The translations under genes and the position numbers were made by a program. This document shows, piece after piece, positions 33,830-46,043 of a DNA stretch of 64,000 bases. Every line of letters starts with the position of its first letter. Position 1 is the first letter of the stretch. Source of the DNA: Rutidosis leptorrhynchoides. Taxonomy: Eukaryota > Streptophyta > Magnoliopsida > Asterales > Asteraceae. The notes below the pieces were generated by a model. It made no database searches, was not told where the DNA came from, and was given only the letters and a program-made list of their open reading frames with translations. The DNA is taken from the NCBI RefSeq assembly GCF_046630445.1, contig NC_092333.1:311145001-311209000 (forward strand), in the 5' to 3' direction.

Positions 33830-34572
33830 CAAGCACTCTCAAAAGTCCATAGAGGCTGCATTTCAACTTGATCAGCAATAGATGCATTTAAGCCTCCAAC
33901 GAATCTTGCTATAGCGTGTTCTTCAGCTTCTTTAATATTTGTACGAATCTTGAGCTGCTCAAACTCTCTGATGTAATCAACAACATTCATGCTGCCTTGC
34001 TTGAGTGTATTCATCTGGATATACAGCTCTTGCTTGTAAGCTTGAGGAACAAACCTCTTTTGCATACACTCTTTTAACTTGGACCAGGTTTTGATTGTTT
34101 TCTTCCCTTTATATTGCCTTTCTTTTTTTAGATTATCATACCACATTGAAGCATACTTCTTCAATCTGATTAAAGCAACTTTAAAGGCCTTTTTATCATC
34201 ATAGCCTTTAACCTCCATAATTCTATCCATGGCCTGAACCCATTCAAAGTAATCTTCAGGATTAGAGGATCCTTCAAAATCAGGTGGATCTATCTTGATA
34301 TCTTTCAAATCATTAGCTTTTTTTCTATGCCTTCTTCTTCTTTGTGAAGAAGCATGAGATCCATCAGTAGATTGGCTACCATCCTCAGATTCAGTACTAG
34401 AACACACAATAGTTGTATCTCCATTTTCAGATCTAATTATATTTCTTCTTGGAACACCATCTTCCAACAAGTTAACCATTCTTTCCATCTGATGTTGTAG
34501 AGCTTCAATAGCTCTATCCCTTCTAAGATTATGAGCTTCTTCAAGAGTCATATTCCTTGGAATACCAGCCAT
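33655..34572 (-). pseudogene. gag 5' part of chromovirus H fused to LTR tail
   Basis: MAGIPRNMT start at 34572. The gag core is uninterrupted to TFESAC at 33830, where LTR of G begins. Translation then continues 58 codons through LTR sequence (DAGVLGN ... LQSLN) and stops at 33655. The rest of gag is at 27048 and below. The natural product is gag; the fusion is an accident of insertion in the open frame of the LTR end. Confidence 0.88.
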
Positions 34573-34710
34573 TTCAAATATCAGATCTGAAATAAACCTT
34601 CAGCAACAAATAGAAACCCAGATCTGAAATAAAGCTTAACATCTTTAAAACAGAGTATGAACTGAAACAACAATAAAAATGATAAGAAAGTTCCGATTTG
34701 AACAACCTAA

Positions 34711-34722
34711 GCTCTGATACCA
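34711..34722 (-). other. Primer-binding site of chromovirus H
   Basis: Minus strand TGGTATCAGAGC three bases from the LTR; same spacing as in G. Confidence 0.9.
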
Positions 34723-34725
34723 CTT

Positions 34726-35885
34726 TGATGCGTGATTATGACTTTAAAAACACAATTTAGAACAAGCTTTCTTCACTTAAATAAATCTTAACACAAACCC
34801 CCAAATTTGTAACAGTAACAGCCCCAAAAACAGAGTATAAAACTCTGAAATAAGAACACAAGGATAGAAGAATCTAAACCCCAAATTGATAAAGATACCA
34901 CCACAATTAGAGATCTAGAAACACTCCAAATCTTCAACTACAGCTGATAAAGATTCCACCACAACTATAATATCAGATATGAAGATTTGGATATCACCAC
35001 AATGTTTGATAAAGTAACACCACAAACACTGATAAAGAAACCACTCTTAGTCACCGGAATCAAAGATTCATAAAGACACAGAGATTTTGTAAATAGATAA
35101 GCTCTATCAAACTTTTCATTCAATCATCAACCAAGTTTTACAATTACAAGAGCTCTCTATTTATAGTAGAAGCTTAACAGCTATTTTCTAAATAAGACAA
35201 AAACATAAAAAGGAAATGGAGACAAAAAAGGACAAACAATTACAAATTAGCCAATAAGAATAAAGGACACAATCTGCAAAAAGCCTGCCATTTGTTAGTG
35301 CTCCTTCCCATGATAAAAGCATCCAATGATAAATGAGAGTCTTCCTTGGACAGCTAACATTCTTCTAGAACAGCCACACACGTGTTAAGCACATGACCTG
35401 ACCGGTTTATTGAAAAGCATAAGTAAACTTTGAATTGTATCAGCAAGTTGGCCATTCAGACAGAAAATAGCATCGCGTGCTGGTTGTACTAGAGTTTCGT
35501 GTGCTGATTGAACTAAAATTCTTTAGCTGGTTGAACTAGCTGGTTCGCCTAAGTATAGCTTTGCTGGTTCGATTTGCTGGTTACCCGGCTGAGTGAATTA
35601 AAGCTTTACTGGCTGAACTAAACTCATTTGCTGGTCCGTCTAGCTGGTTCTTCTTCGTTGCTGGCTTGCCTTCAACTATCAAAAACTTTATTCATGAAAA
35701 CATAACTACTTCAGTTTAAGGACTGAAGTAGGGTCACCCCTGAGCTTCTTGAACCAGCTCCAAAAACACATAGATGATACGAAATAGATGGCAAAACGAC
35801 CATTGCTTGGCCTGATTCGGGTGTAACATCTTTTGAGCTCGAGCTGGCTGTGTTGCTGGTTACATTGCCCAGCACACCCGCATCA
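34726..35885 (-). repeat. 5' LTR of chromovirus H, 1160 bp
   Basis: TGATGCG ... CGCATCA. It joins RT of element B on the right. Confidence 0.92.
35157..35166 (-). promoter_or_regulatory. TATA box, 5' LTR of H
   Basis: Minus strand CTATAAATAG, with the AACCAGC cluster upstream at 35478-35666. Confidence 0.6.
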
Positions 35886-37426
35886 TCATCCTTCTTGCTA
35901 GTTGGTGACTTTATATCTTCAATTGCTTGAATTTTCTTAGGATTAGCTTTAATTCCACGTTCTGTTACAATATGACCAAAGAATTTTCCCTCTTCCACAC
36001 CAAACGTGCACTTCTTGGGATTTAATTTCATGTTAATTTTTCGCAGAGATGCAAAAGTTTCCTGTATATCTCGTAACATCTTTTCTTCAGTATGACTTTT
36101 GATGACAATGTCATCAACATAAGCTTCTAAGTTTCGCCCAATTTGATCCTTAAATGCCATATCAATAAGTCGTTGATATGTTGCTCCTGCATTCTTCAAA
36201 CCAAAAGGCATTTTCATGTAACAGAATATGCCTTCCGTCGTGTGAAAAGCCGTTTTGTCTTCATCTTTTAAAGCCATTGGGATTTGATGATATCCCTTAG
36301 CAGCATCTAGGAAACATTTGAATCGATATCCTGCCAATGATTCAACCTTCCAATCAATTTCAGGTAAAAGATAATTGTCCTTTGGACATGCTTTATTGAT
36401 ATCCGTGAAATCCACACACATCCGCCATGAGTTGTTCGGCTTCCTAACCATAACCGGATTGGCTACCCATGTCTGATATTTGACCTCTCGCAAGATCCCA
36501 GCATCCACCAAACTTCGCACCTCATCACGGAGGAATTTGCTTTTTTCTGGCGCCATGCCATGCTTTTTCTGACAAACATGATGCATGTTGGGATTCACGT
36601 TTAGCCTATGCTCTGCAATTTCCCTTGGAACACCGGTCATATCAGACGGCTGCCATGCAAAAACGTCTAGATTTGTTGTCAAAATATTGTATAATTTTTC
36701 TTTACATTCGGCGGACAACGTGTGTCCAATTATGATTTTCTGATCTGGAAATTTAAGATTTGGTGAAATTGACCCATCATCGTGTATGATTGGCATAATT
36801 ACTGCCTTTGTTACTTGGGAACACTCAATTGACTTCTGCCGTTCTGCATATAACGTTGCTACTCCGCCTGGCGTTGGAAACTTCATCATACCATGTACAG
36901 TTGACGTTACAGCTCCAAACGTCATTAAAGCAGTTCTTCCCAAAATTATGTTGTACTGTGAATTTGCTTTAACCACCAAGAACTCAATGTTGGCTGTGCG
37001 TCTAAGGGGTGGCTTGCCCAAGGTTACTTCAAGCAAAATACTTCCTTCAGACCAGGACGGCTCACTTGTAAAACTTGCCAACGGCACATATGTTTCCTTC
37101 ATTTTTTCTTGTACATCTTTGGGTAGCTGTATGAAGAAATGTTCATACATAATGTATGCTACAGCTCCTGTGTCAGTGTAAATGTTGCGTATTAAGCAAT
37201 TAGCAACTCGTGCTTCTATAACTACTGGACCATCGGATGGATTTGTGTTACACATAGAAGGAAAGGATATTAATTGCTCTTCCTAATCTTCTAATACTTC
37301 TGCCTTCCTCCGTTGTCCAGCTTTCCATGGGTGTATCATGCCTACTTCTATGGGTATGAATTCGTTATCTTCGCCGTCTTTATCAGTGTTGGTGAGATGA
37401 TTCGTATTAATAATGGATGGCGCCAT
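35886..37426 (-). pseudogene. Protease and reverse transcriptase of element B
   Basis: ATG 37426 (MAPS, as in gag of A) opens right at the LTR. TAG at 37283-37285 is codon 48. The same frame then runs on through a short linker to protease (IYTDTGAVAYIM near 37170), an inter-domain region (YNIILGRTALMTFGAVTSTVHG), and RT with RMCVDFTDIN, FLDAAKGYHQIPM, MPFGLKNAGATYQR and the YVDD site (EAYVDDIVIKSH near 36120). RT ends at Lys-Lys-Asp where H inserted, and translation continues into the H LTR to 35711. There is no gag between start and protease, unlike A and D. Either gag was deleted early or this is a pol-only form. Confidence 0.85.
37419..37425 (-). other. Primer-binding site core of element B
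   Basis: Minus strand TGGCGCC, one base from the 5' LTR, identical to that of A and overlapped by the ATG at 37426. Confidence 0.65.
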
Positions 37427-37999
37427 TGTTAACACCTATTTCCTTATGAGGTAAGGCTTAGTGTGCCAACAAGATACTAGAAGTAATCTAGCTTTAGGAG
37501 GGCGGAGTGTTGCCGATTGATTTTTACTCTCGGGAAATAATCCCTGCAGACCCCGCTCACAAGTGTAGAAACTTGTGGGGTGGCTTAATCAATCTGTCGT
37601 CCGTAGAGCATAAAAGTGCTAGCCGGATGACTTCTAGTGAGAGAAAGTAGAGAGAGAAGTGAAGTCTCAGCTCTCAAAGTTATCAGAATATCTGAACTGT
37701 GTAAAATGACGACCCAAGGGGTCTATTTATAGTGTCAGATCCACCAGATTGCTTGGGGACACGTGTCAGATGATGATACGTTCTGTTACTTGTGATCCGA
37801 AATTTACCCTGAAGGTGGCGTTCTCCGGCCAGGGCTTACGCCCTAGGCGGCCTTCAGGGCTTACGCATGATGGAGCAGCCTGTACAACGGAGAATGCTGG
37901 AAGGTTAACTCCACAAAACTGTTGTTTCCAGCCTTCCTGATGCTACTTTTATGCAACCATTATGCCTTTTATGCATGTATATGATAGGATACACCATTA
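37427..37999 (-). repeat. 5' LTR of element B, 573 bp
   Basis: TAATGGTGTATCC-type start near 37999 and GTTAACA end at 37427, minus strand. Close to both LTRs of A but with small differences, for example 6 bases fewer in the AGAGA tract near 37650. Its partner 3' LTR is not in the window. Right flank gctac belongs to element C. Confidence 0.9.
37723..37732 (-). promoter_or_regulatory. TATA box, 5' LTR of B
   Basis: Minus strand CTATAAATAG about 300 bases before the ATG at 37426. Confidence 0.6.
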
Positions 38000-38169
38000 G
38001 CTACTAAGTATGAACTTAACGGGTAGGTACTACCCGAATTAAAGAGTATAAAACGCTAATATGAAGAAAGAGCTTTTATAAATAAGTTCATATTACGCTA
38101 CGAAATACTATTGACTACTCTTGATATTCTATATGATTAACTCGTTTCATTTGACTATTTTGAAGGAAA

Positions 38170-39880
38170 TGGCACCGACTACTCGACACACCTTGAATAT
38201 GAGCGAAGAGGAATTTCGTGCCTTTCTTGCTTCAAACATAGCCGCAGTACAGGCTCCGCTACATACCAACAATAACTCTGAATCTAGCAATGCAGCTAAC
38301 GGCGCAAGAAATCGTGTAGGATGCACCTACAAAGAATTCACTGCCTGCAAACCTTCAGAATTTGATGGGACCGAAGGACCGATCGGATTGAAACGGTGGA
38401 CCGAGAAGGTCGAATCGGTGTTTGCCATAAGTAAGTGTACTGAAGAGGACAAAGTGAAGTACGCTACGTATACTTTCATAGGTACTGCGTTAACATGGTG
38501 GAATACCTATCTAGAGAAAGTGGGACAAGATGATGCTTACGCACTACCGTGGTCAGCATTCAAGCACTTGATGAACGAGAAGTACCGTCCCAGAACCGAG
38601 GTCAATAAGCTCAAGACAGAACTTAGAATATTACGAACCCAAGGATTTGATATTACCACGTACGAAAGACGATTCACAGAATTGTGCCTATTGTGTCCAA
38701 GAGCGTTCGAAGATGAGGAAGAGAAGATCGACACGTTTGTGAAAGGATTACCGGAAAGAATCCAAGAAGATATAAGTTCACACGAGCCCGCCTCCATACA
38801 ACAGGCATGCATGTAGAATGGCTCACAAACTAGTAAACCAGATTGAGGAAAGAATTAAAGAACAGGCGGCTGAAGAGGCTAATGTGAAGCAAGTCAAAAG
38901 AAAGTGGGAGAAAAACGATGATAAGAATCACCAATACAACAACAGCAATTACAACAATAATCGCAACAACTATCCTAACAATCACAACATCAATCGCAAC
39001 TACAACAAACGGCCTAACAACAACAACAGCAACTACAACAATCATCCCAACAACAATAACAACCGCAACAACAACAACAATCAGAAGCAGCTATGCCAAA
39101 GGTGTGAAAAGTATCACTCGGGGTTCTGCACCAAATTTTGCAACAAGTGTAAAAGAAATGGTCATAGCGCGGCGAAGTGTGAGGTCTACGGACCAGGAGT
39201 TAACAGAACGAAAGGAACAAATGGTGTCGGAACGAGTAATGGCGGAGCAAGTAGTGTCGGAGCAAGTTATGCCAATGTAGTTTGTTACAAATGTGGAAAA
39301 CCAGGCCACATTATTAGAAATTGCCCGAACCAGGAGAACACGAATGGACAAGGCCGTGAAAGAGTTTTCAATATTAATGCGGCAGAGGCACAGGAAGACC
39401 CGGAGCTTGTTACGGGTACGTTTCTTATTAACAATAAATCTGCTTACGTTTTATTTGATTTGGGTGCGGATAGAAGCTATATGAGTAGAGATTTTTGTGC
39501 TAAATTAAGTTGTCCATTGACGCCGTTGGATAGTAAATTTTTACTCGAATTAGCAAACGGTAAATTAATTTCAGCAGATTATATATGTCGAAATCGAGAA
39601 ATTAAACTGGGTAGTGAAATATTTAAGATTGATTTGATACCCGTAGAGTTAGGGAGTTTTGATGTAATAGTTAGCATGGACTGGCTGAAGAAGGTGAAAG
39701 CAGAGATCGTATGTTATAAAAATGCAATTCGCATTGTACGAGAAGAAGGAGAACCCTTAATGGTGTACGGAGAAAAGGGCAACACGAAGCTACATCTTAT
39801 TAGTAATTTGAAGGCACAAAAACTAATAAGAAAAGGTTGCTATGCTGTTCTAGCACACGTCGAGAAAGTACAAACTGAAG
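38170..39880 (+). pseudogene. gag and protease of element C
   Basis: Start ATG 38170 (MAPTTRHTLNM; A at -3). The gag core has WTEKVESVFAISKC and WWNTYLEKVG. A 4-base duplication (CATG, near 38804-38811) shifts frame and makes a stop at 38814. In the next frame: a long Asn-rich linker (38935-39085), a partial Cys cluster, knuckles CNKCKRNGHSAAKC near 39140 and CYKCGKPGHIIRNC near 39285, then protease at about 39440-39700. The protease active site reads FDLGADRS where Ty3 proteases have Asp-Ser-Gly, so a catalytic-loop residue is changed. The Asn run comes from repeated AAC/AAT codons. Confidence 0.85.
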
Positions 39881-42731
39881 AAAAGAGCATCAATGATGTT
39901 CCCGTCGCAAAAGAATTTCCCGATGTATTTCTGAAAGAATTACCGGGACTACCTCCACATCGATCTGTTGAATTTCAAATAGATCTTGTACCAGGAGCTG
40001 CAGCAATAGCTCGTGCTCCTTATAAACTCGCACCCAGCGAGATGAAAGAACTGCAAAGCCAACTGCAAGAACTATTAGAACGTGGTTTTATTCGACCAAG
40101 CACATCACCATGGGGAGCTCCTGTTTTGTTTGTCAAGAAAAGGATGGTACATTTAGGTTGTGTATTGACTACAGAGAGTTGAACAAACTTACCAACAAAA
40201 ACCGTTATCCACTGTCAAGAATTGACGACTTATTTGATCAACTACAAGGCTCGTCGGTTTATTCGAAGATCGATTTACGTTCTGGATATCATCAAATGCG
40301 AGTAAAGGAGGATGATATTCCAAAAACTGCTTTTAGGACGCGTTATGGTCATTACGAGTTTATGGTTATGCCGTTTGGATTGACTAACGCACCAGCTGTG
40401 TTCATGGACCTTATGAACCGAGTGTATGGGCCATATCTTGACAAATTTGTCATTGTTTTCATCGATGACATACTTATTTACTCAAAGAATGATCAAGAGC
40501 ACGAAGAACATTTAAGAAAAGTGCTAGAAGTATTGAGGAAAGAAAAACTGTACGCTAAGTTTTCAAAGTGTGCATTTTGGTTGGAAGAAGTTCAATTCCT
40601 CGGTCACAGAGTGAACAAAGAAGGTATCCAGGTAGACCCGGCAAATATCGAAACCGTTGAAAAGTGCGAAACCCCAAAAACTCTGAAGCATATACGTCAA
40701 TTTTTAGGATTGACTGGTTACTACAGAAGATTCATCCAAGATTTCTCCAAAATAGCAAAACCCTTTACTGCATTAACGCATAAAGGGAAGAAATTTGAAT
40801 GGAAGGATGAACAAGAGAAGGCGTTTCAATTATTGAAGAAAAAGCTAACTACGGCACCTATATTATCATTGCCTGAAGGGAATGATGATTTTGTGATTTA
40901 TTGTGACGCATCAAAGCAAGGTCTCGGTTGTGTATTAATGCAACGGACGAAGGTGATTGCTTATGCGTCTAGACAATTGAAGATTCACGAGCAAAATTAT
41001 ACAACGCATGATTTGGAATTAGGCGCGGTGGTTTTTTCATTATAGACTTGGAGGCACTACTTATATGGGGTTAAAAGTATTATATATACCGACTACAAAA
41101 GTCTTCAACACATATTTAATCAGAAACAACTGAATATGAGGCAGCGTAGGTGGATTGAATTGTTGAATGATTATGACTTTGAGATTCGTTACCACCCGGG
41201 GAAGGCAAATGTGGTAGCCGACGCCTTGAGCAGAAAGGACAGAGAACCCATTCGAGTAAAATCTATGAATATAATGATTCACACTAATCTTACTACTCAA
41301 ATAAAGGAGGCGCAACAAGGAGTTTTAAAAGAGGGGAATTTAAAGGATGAAATACCCAAAGGATCGGAGAAGCATCTTAATATTCGGGAAGACGGAACCC
41401 GGTATAGGGCTGAAAGAATTTGGGTACCAAAATTTGGAGATATGAGAGAAATGGTACTTAGAGAAGCTCATAAAACCAGATACTCAATACATCCTGGAAC
41501 GGAGAAGATGTACAAGGATCTTAAGAAACATTTTTGGTGGCCAGGTATGAAAGCCGATATTGCTAAATATGTAGGAGAATGTTTGACGTGTTCTAAGGTC
41601 AAAGCTGAACATCAGAAACCATCAGGTCTACTACAACAACCTGAAATCCCGGAATGAAAATGGGAAAACATTACCATGGATTTCATTACTAAATTGCCAA
41701 GGACTGCAAGTGGTTATGATACTATTTAGGTAATAGTTTATCGTCTCACCAAGTCAGCACACTTTCTGCCAATAAGAGAAGATGACAAGATGGAGAAGTT
41801 AGCACGACTGTATTTGAAGGAAGTCATCTCCAGACATGGAATACCAATCTCTATTATCTCTGATAGGGATGGCAGATTTATTTCAAGATTCTGGCAAACA
41901 TTAGGAACTCGTCTAGACATGAGTACTGCCTATCATCCACAAACTGATGGGTAGAGCGAAAGAACGATACAAATGCTTGAAGACATGCTACGAGCATGTG
42001 TTATTGATTTCGGAAACAGTTGGGATCGACATCTATCGTTAGCAGAATTTTCCTACAACAACAGCTTTCATTCAAGCATTGAGATGGCACTGTTGGAAGC
42101 ACTTTATGGTAGAAAGTGCATGTCTCCGATTTGTTAGAGTGAAGTGGGGGATAGACAGAGTACGGGTCCGGAGATAATACAAGAAACTACCGAGAAGATC
42201 ATCCAAATTCAACAACGGTTGAAAACCGCCCAAAGTCGACAAAAGAGCTACGCCGACATTAAAAGAAAAGACATAGAATTTGAAATTGGAGAAATGGTCA
42301 TGCTTAAGGTTGCACCTTGGAAAGGTGTTGTTCGATTTGGTAAACGGGGGAAATTAAATCCAAGTTATATTGGACCATTCAAGATTATTGATCGTGTCGG
42401 ACCAGTAGCTTACCGACTTGAGTTACCTCAACAACTTGCAAATGTACATAACACTTTCCACGTCTCAAATTTGAAGAAATGTTTTGCTAAAGAAGATCTC
42501 ACTATTCCGTTGGACGAAATCCAAATCAATGAAAAACTTCAATTCATTGAAGAACCCGTCGAAATAATGGATCGTGAGGTAAAGAGACTTAAACAAAACA
42601 AGATACCGATTGTTAAGGTTCGATGGAATGCTCGTAGAGGACCCGAGTTCACCTGGGAGCGTGAAGATCAGATGAAGAAGAAATACCCGCATCTATTTCC
42701 AGAAGATTCGTCAACACTTTCAACAGCTTAA
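39881..42731 (+). pseudogene. RT, RNase H, integrase and chromodomain-like end of element C
   Basis: RT begins around 39900. An A lost from an A run near 40137 shifts frame. RT motifs [23 protein letters not shown] and [10 protein letters not shown] follow; RNase H has [13 protein letters not shown]; integrase has H-H-C-C ([10 protein letters not shown]), [17 protein letters not shown] and SERTIQ. Stops at about 41044 (TAG), 41656 (TGA for Trp), 41728 (TAG for Trp), 41953 (TAG for Gln) and 42136 (TAG for Trp). Four residues are lost after FWQTL. The end (about 42540-42731) has [28 protein letters not shown] and is chromodomain-like. Element F shows the undamaged form at most of these sites. 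Confidence 0.87.
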
Positions 42732-42753
42732 AATTTCGGGACGAAATTTATTT

Positions 42754-42766
42754 AACGGGTAGGTAC
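42754..42766 (+). other. Polypurine tract of element C
   Basis: AACGGGTAGGTAC directly before TGTAGTGACCC. Confidence 0.85.
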
Positions 42767-45700
42767 TGTAGTGACCCGAACTTTTCCATGTTTTTATATA
42801 TTAAATGAAATTGATATTTACATGATTAAATGTTTCCAACATGTTAAGCAGTCAAACTTGTTAAGACTTGATTAATTGAAATAGGTTTCATATAGACAAT
42901 TGACCACACAAGTTGACCTGCGATTCACGAACGTTAAAACTTGTAAAAACTATATGATGACATATATATGGATATATATATAGTTAACATGATATTATGA
43001 TAAGTAAACATATCATTAAGTATATTAACAATGAACTACATATGTAAAAACAAGACTACTAACTTAATGATTTTGAAACGAGACATATATGTAACGATTC
43101 TCGTTGTAACGACATTTAATGTATATATATCATATTAAGATATATTAATACATCATGATATCATGATAATGTAATAATTTAACATCTCATTTGATTTAAT
43201 AAACAATGGGTTAACAACATTTAACAAGATCGTTAACCTAAAGGTTTCAAAACAACACTTACATGTAACGACTAACGATGACTTAACGACTCAGTTAAAA
43301 TGTATATACATGTAGTGTTTTAATATGTATTCATACACTTTTGAAAGACTTCAAGACACCTATCAAAATACTTCTACTTAACAAAAATGCTTACAATTAC
43401 ATCCTCGTTCAGTTTCATCAACAATTCTACTCGTATGCACCCGTATTCGTACTCGTACAATACACAGCTTTTAGATGTATGTACTATTGGTATATACACT
43501 CAAATGATTAGCTCTTAGCAGCCCATGTGAGTCACCTAACACATGTGGGAACCATCATTTGGCAACTAGCATGAAATATCTCATAAAATTACAAATATAT
43601 GAGTAATCATTCATGACTTATTTACATGTAAACAAAATTACACATCCTTTATATCTAATCCATATACCAACGACCAAAAACACCTACAAACACTTTCATT
43701 CTTCAATTTTCTTCATCTAATTAATCTCTCTCAAGTTCTATCTTCAAGTTCTAAGTGTTCTTCATAAATTCTTCATGTTCTAGTTTCATAAAATCAAGAA
43801 TACTTCCAAGTTTGCTAGCTTACTTCCAATCTTGTAGAGTGATCATCTAACCTCAAGAAATCTTTATTATTTACAGTAAGATATCTTTCTAATACAAGGT
43901 AATACTCATATTCAAACTTTGATTCAATTTCTATAACTATAACAATCTTATTTCGAGTGGAAATCTTACTTGAACTTGTTTTCGTGTCATGATTCTGCTC
44001 CAAGAACTTTCAAGCCATCCAAGGATCCTTTGAAGCTAGATCCATTTTTCTCATTTCTAGTAGCTTTATCCAGAAAACTTGAGGTAGTAATAATGTTCAT
44101 AACATCATTCGATTCATATATATAAAGCTATCTTATTCGAAGGTTTAAACTTGTAATCACTAGAACATAGTTTAGTTAATTCTAAACTTGTTCGCAAACA
44201 AAAGTTAATCCTTCTAACTTGACTTTTAAAATCAACTAAACACATGTTCTATATCTATATGATATTCTAACTTAATGATTTAAAACCTGGAAACACGAAG
44301 AACACTGTAAAACCGGACATACGCCGTCGTAGTAACACCGCGGGCTGTTTTGGGTTAGTTAATTAAAAACTATGATAAACTTTGATTTAAAAGTAGTTCT
44401 TCTGGGAAAATGATTTTTCTTATGAACATGAAACTATATCCAAAAATCATGGTTAAACTCAAAGTGGAAGTATGTTTTCTAAAATGGTCATCTAGACGTT
44501 GTTCTTTCGACTAAAATGACTACCTTTACAAAAATGACTTGTAACTTATATTTCCGACTATAAACCTATACTTTTTCTGTTTAGATTCATAAAATAGAGT
44601 TCAATATGAAACCATGGCAATTTGATTCACTCAAAACGGATTTAAAATGAAGAAGTTATGGGTAAAACAAGATTGGATAATTTTTCTTGTTGTAGCAACG
44701 TGAAAATTGGTAACAAATCTATATTAATCATATCCTAGCTAACTTATATTATATTATACATGTATTCTAATATATTATGTAATCTTGGGATACCATAGAC
44801 ACGTATGCAAATGTTTTGACATATCATATCGACCCATGTGTATATATTATTTGGAACAACCATAGACACTCTATATGCAGTAATGTGGGAGTTAGCTATA
44901 CAGGGTTGAGGTTGATTCCAAAAATATATATACTTTGAGTTGTGATCTAGCCTGAGACATGTATACACTGGGTCGTGAATTGATTCAAGATAATATATAT
45001 CAATTTTTTTCTGTACATCTAAAGTTGGACAACTAGTTGTAGGTTACTAACGAGGACAGCTGACTTAATAAACTTAAAACATCAAAATGTATTAAAAGTG
45101 TTGTAAATATATTTTGAATATACTTTGATATATAGGTACATATTTGTTATAGGTTCGTGAATTGACAAGTGGCCAAGTCTTACTTCCCGACGAAGTAAAA
45201 ATCTGTGAAAGTGAGTTATAGTCCCACTTTTAAAATCTAATATTTTTGGTATGAGAATACATGCAGGTTTTATAAATGATTTACAAAATAGACACAAGTA
45301 CGTGAAACTACATTCTATGGTTGAATTATCGAAATGGAATATGCCCCTTTTTATTAAGTCTGGTAATCTAAGAATTAGGGAACAGACACCCTAATTGACA
45401 CGAATCCTAAAGATAGATCTATTGGGCCTAACAAACCCCATCCAAAGTACCGGATGCTTTAGTACTTCGAAATTTATATCATATCCGAAGGGTGTCCCGG
45501 AATGATGGGGATATTATTATATATGCATCTTGTTAATGTCGGTTACCAGGTGTTCACCATATGAATGATTTGTATCTCTATGTATGGGATGTATATTGAA
45601 ATATGAAATCTTGTGGTCTATTGTTACGAGTTGATATATATAGGTTAAACCTATAACTTACCAACATTTTTGTTGACGTTTACAGCATGTTTATTCTCAG

Positions 45701-46043
45701 GTGAATATTAAGAGCTTCCGCTATTTGCATACTAAAATAAGGACAAGATTTGGAGTCCATGTTTGTATGATATTATGTAAAAACTGCATTAAAAAAACAT
45801 ATGTCGATGTAATATATTTCTATTGTAAACATTATGTAATGGTCGTGTCTAAACAATATATTTTAGATTATCATTATTTGATAATCTACGTAATGCTTTT
45901 GAAACCTTTATTGATAAAATAAAGGTTATGGTTGTTTTAAAAATGAATGCAGTCTTTGAAAAACGTCTCATATAGAGGTCAAAACCTCGCAACGAAATCA
46001 ATTAATATGAAACGTTTATAATCAATATGAACGGGACATTTCA
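42767..46043 (+). repeat. 3' LTR of element C, 3277 bp
   Basis: TGTAGTGACCC ... GGGACATTTCA. Homologous (inverted) to 60353-62568 and 59759-60352 and, more distantly, to the end of the L LTR. Small ORFs here (43815-44003, 44744-44968, 45082-45297, 45701-45922, 45979-46194) are not supported as genes. Confidence 0.88.

Larger units (their letters stand above)
23112..35885 (-). mobile_element. Chromovirus H, interrupted by its own relative G
   Basis: Minus-strand Ty3/gypsy element inserted between RT and RNase H of B. LTRs are 23112-24272 and 34726-35885. Flanks read GATGA/GATGT on the minus strand, a 5-bp duplication with one mismatch. The interior is split by element G with duplication CAAGC in gag. 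It carries gag, CCHC knuckle, protease and RT, a truncated RNase H joined to integrase, and a pol frame that runs into the 3' LTR. Confidence 0.87.
10787..37999 (-). mobile_element. Tat-like Ty3/gypsy element B (gag-less, interrupted)
   Basis: Reading on the minus strand from the right: 5' LTR (37427-37999), primer site, a short start frame, aspartic protease and RT (35886-37426), insertion H (23112-35885), RNase H and integrase (20917-23111), insertion A (13312-20916), integrase C-terminus (13172-13311), spacer, then an antisense ORF on the plus strand (10787-12569) cut by element L. Its 3' LTR is therefore predicted left of the window. The frame resumes on the far side of each insertion: RT stops at a Lys-Lys-Asp and restarts with Asp-Val-Gln-Arg across H, and integrase continues across A with a GPY-type motif. 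B starts protease directly after a leader of about 60 codons, so gag is absent. Confidence 0.85.
38000..46043 (+). mobile_element. Tekay/Del-like chromovirus C (5' LTR off-window)
   Basis: Plus strand: leader remnant (38000-38169, with AACGGGTAGGTAC near 38016), gag, pol with C-terminal chromodomain-like region, polypurine tract and a 3.3 kb 3' LTR. Long LTRs and this C-terminus fit Tekay/Del. The 5' LTR and primer site are missing because element B inserted in the leader; they are predicted left of the window. The right end abuts Tat element D. Many stops and frameshifts: a dead copy. Confidence 0.85.
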
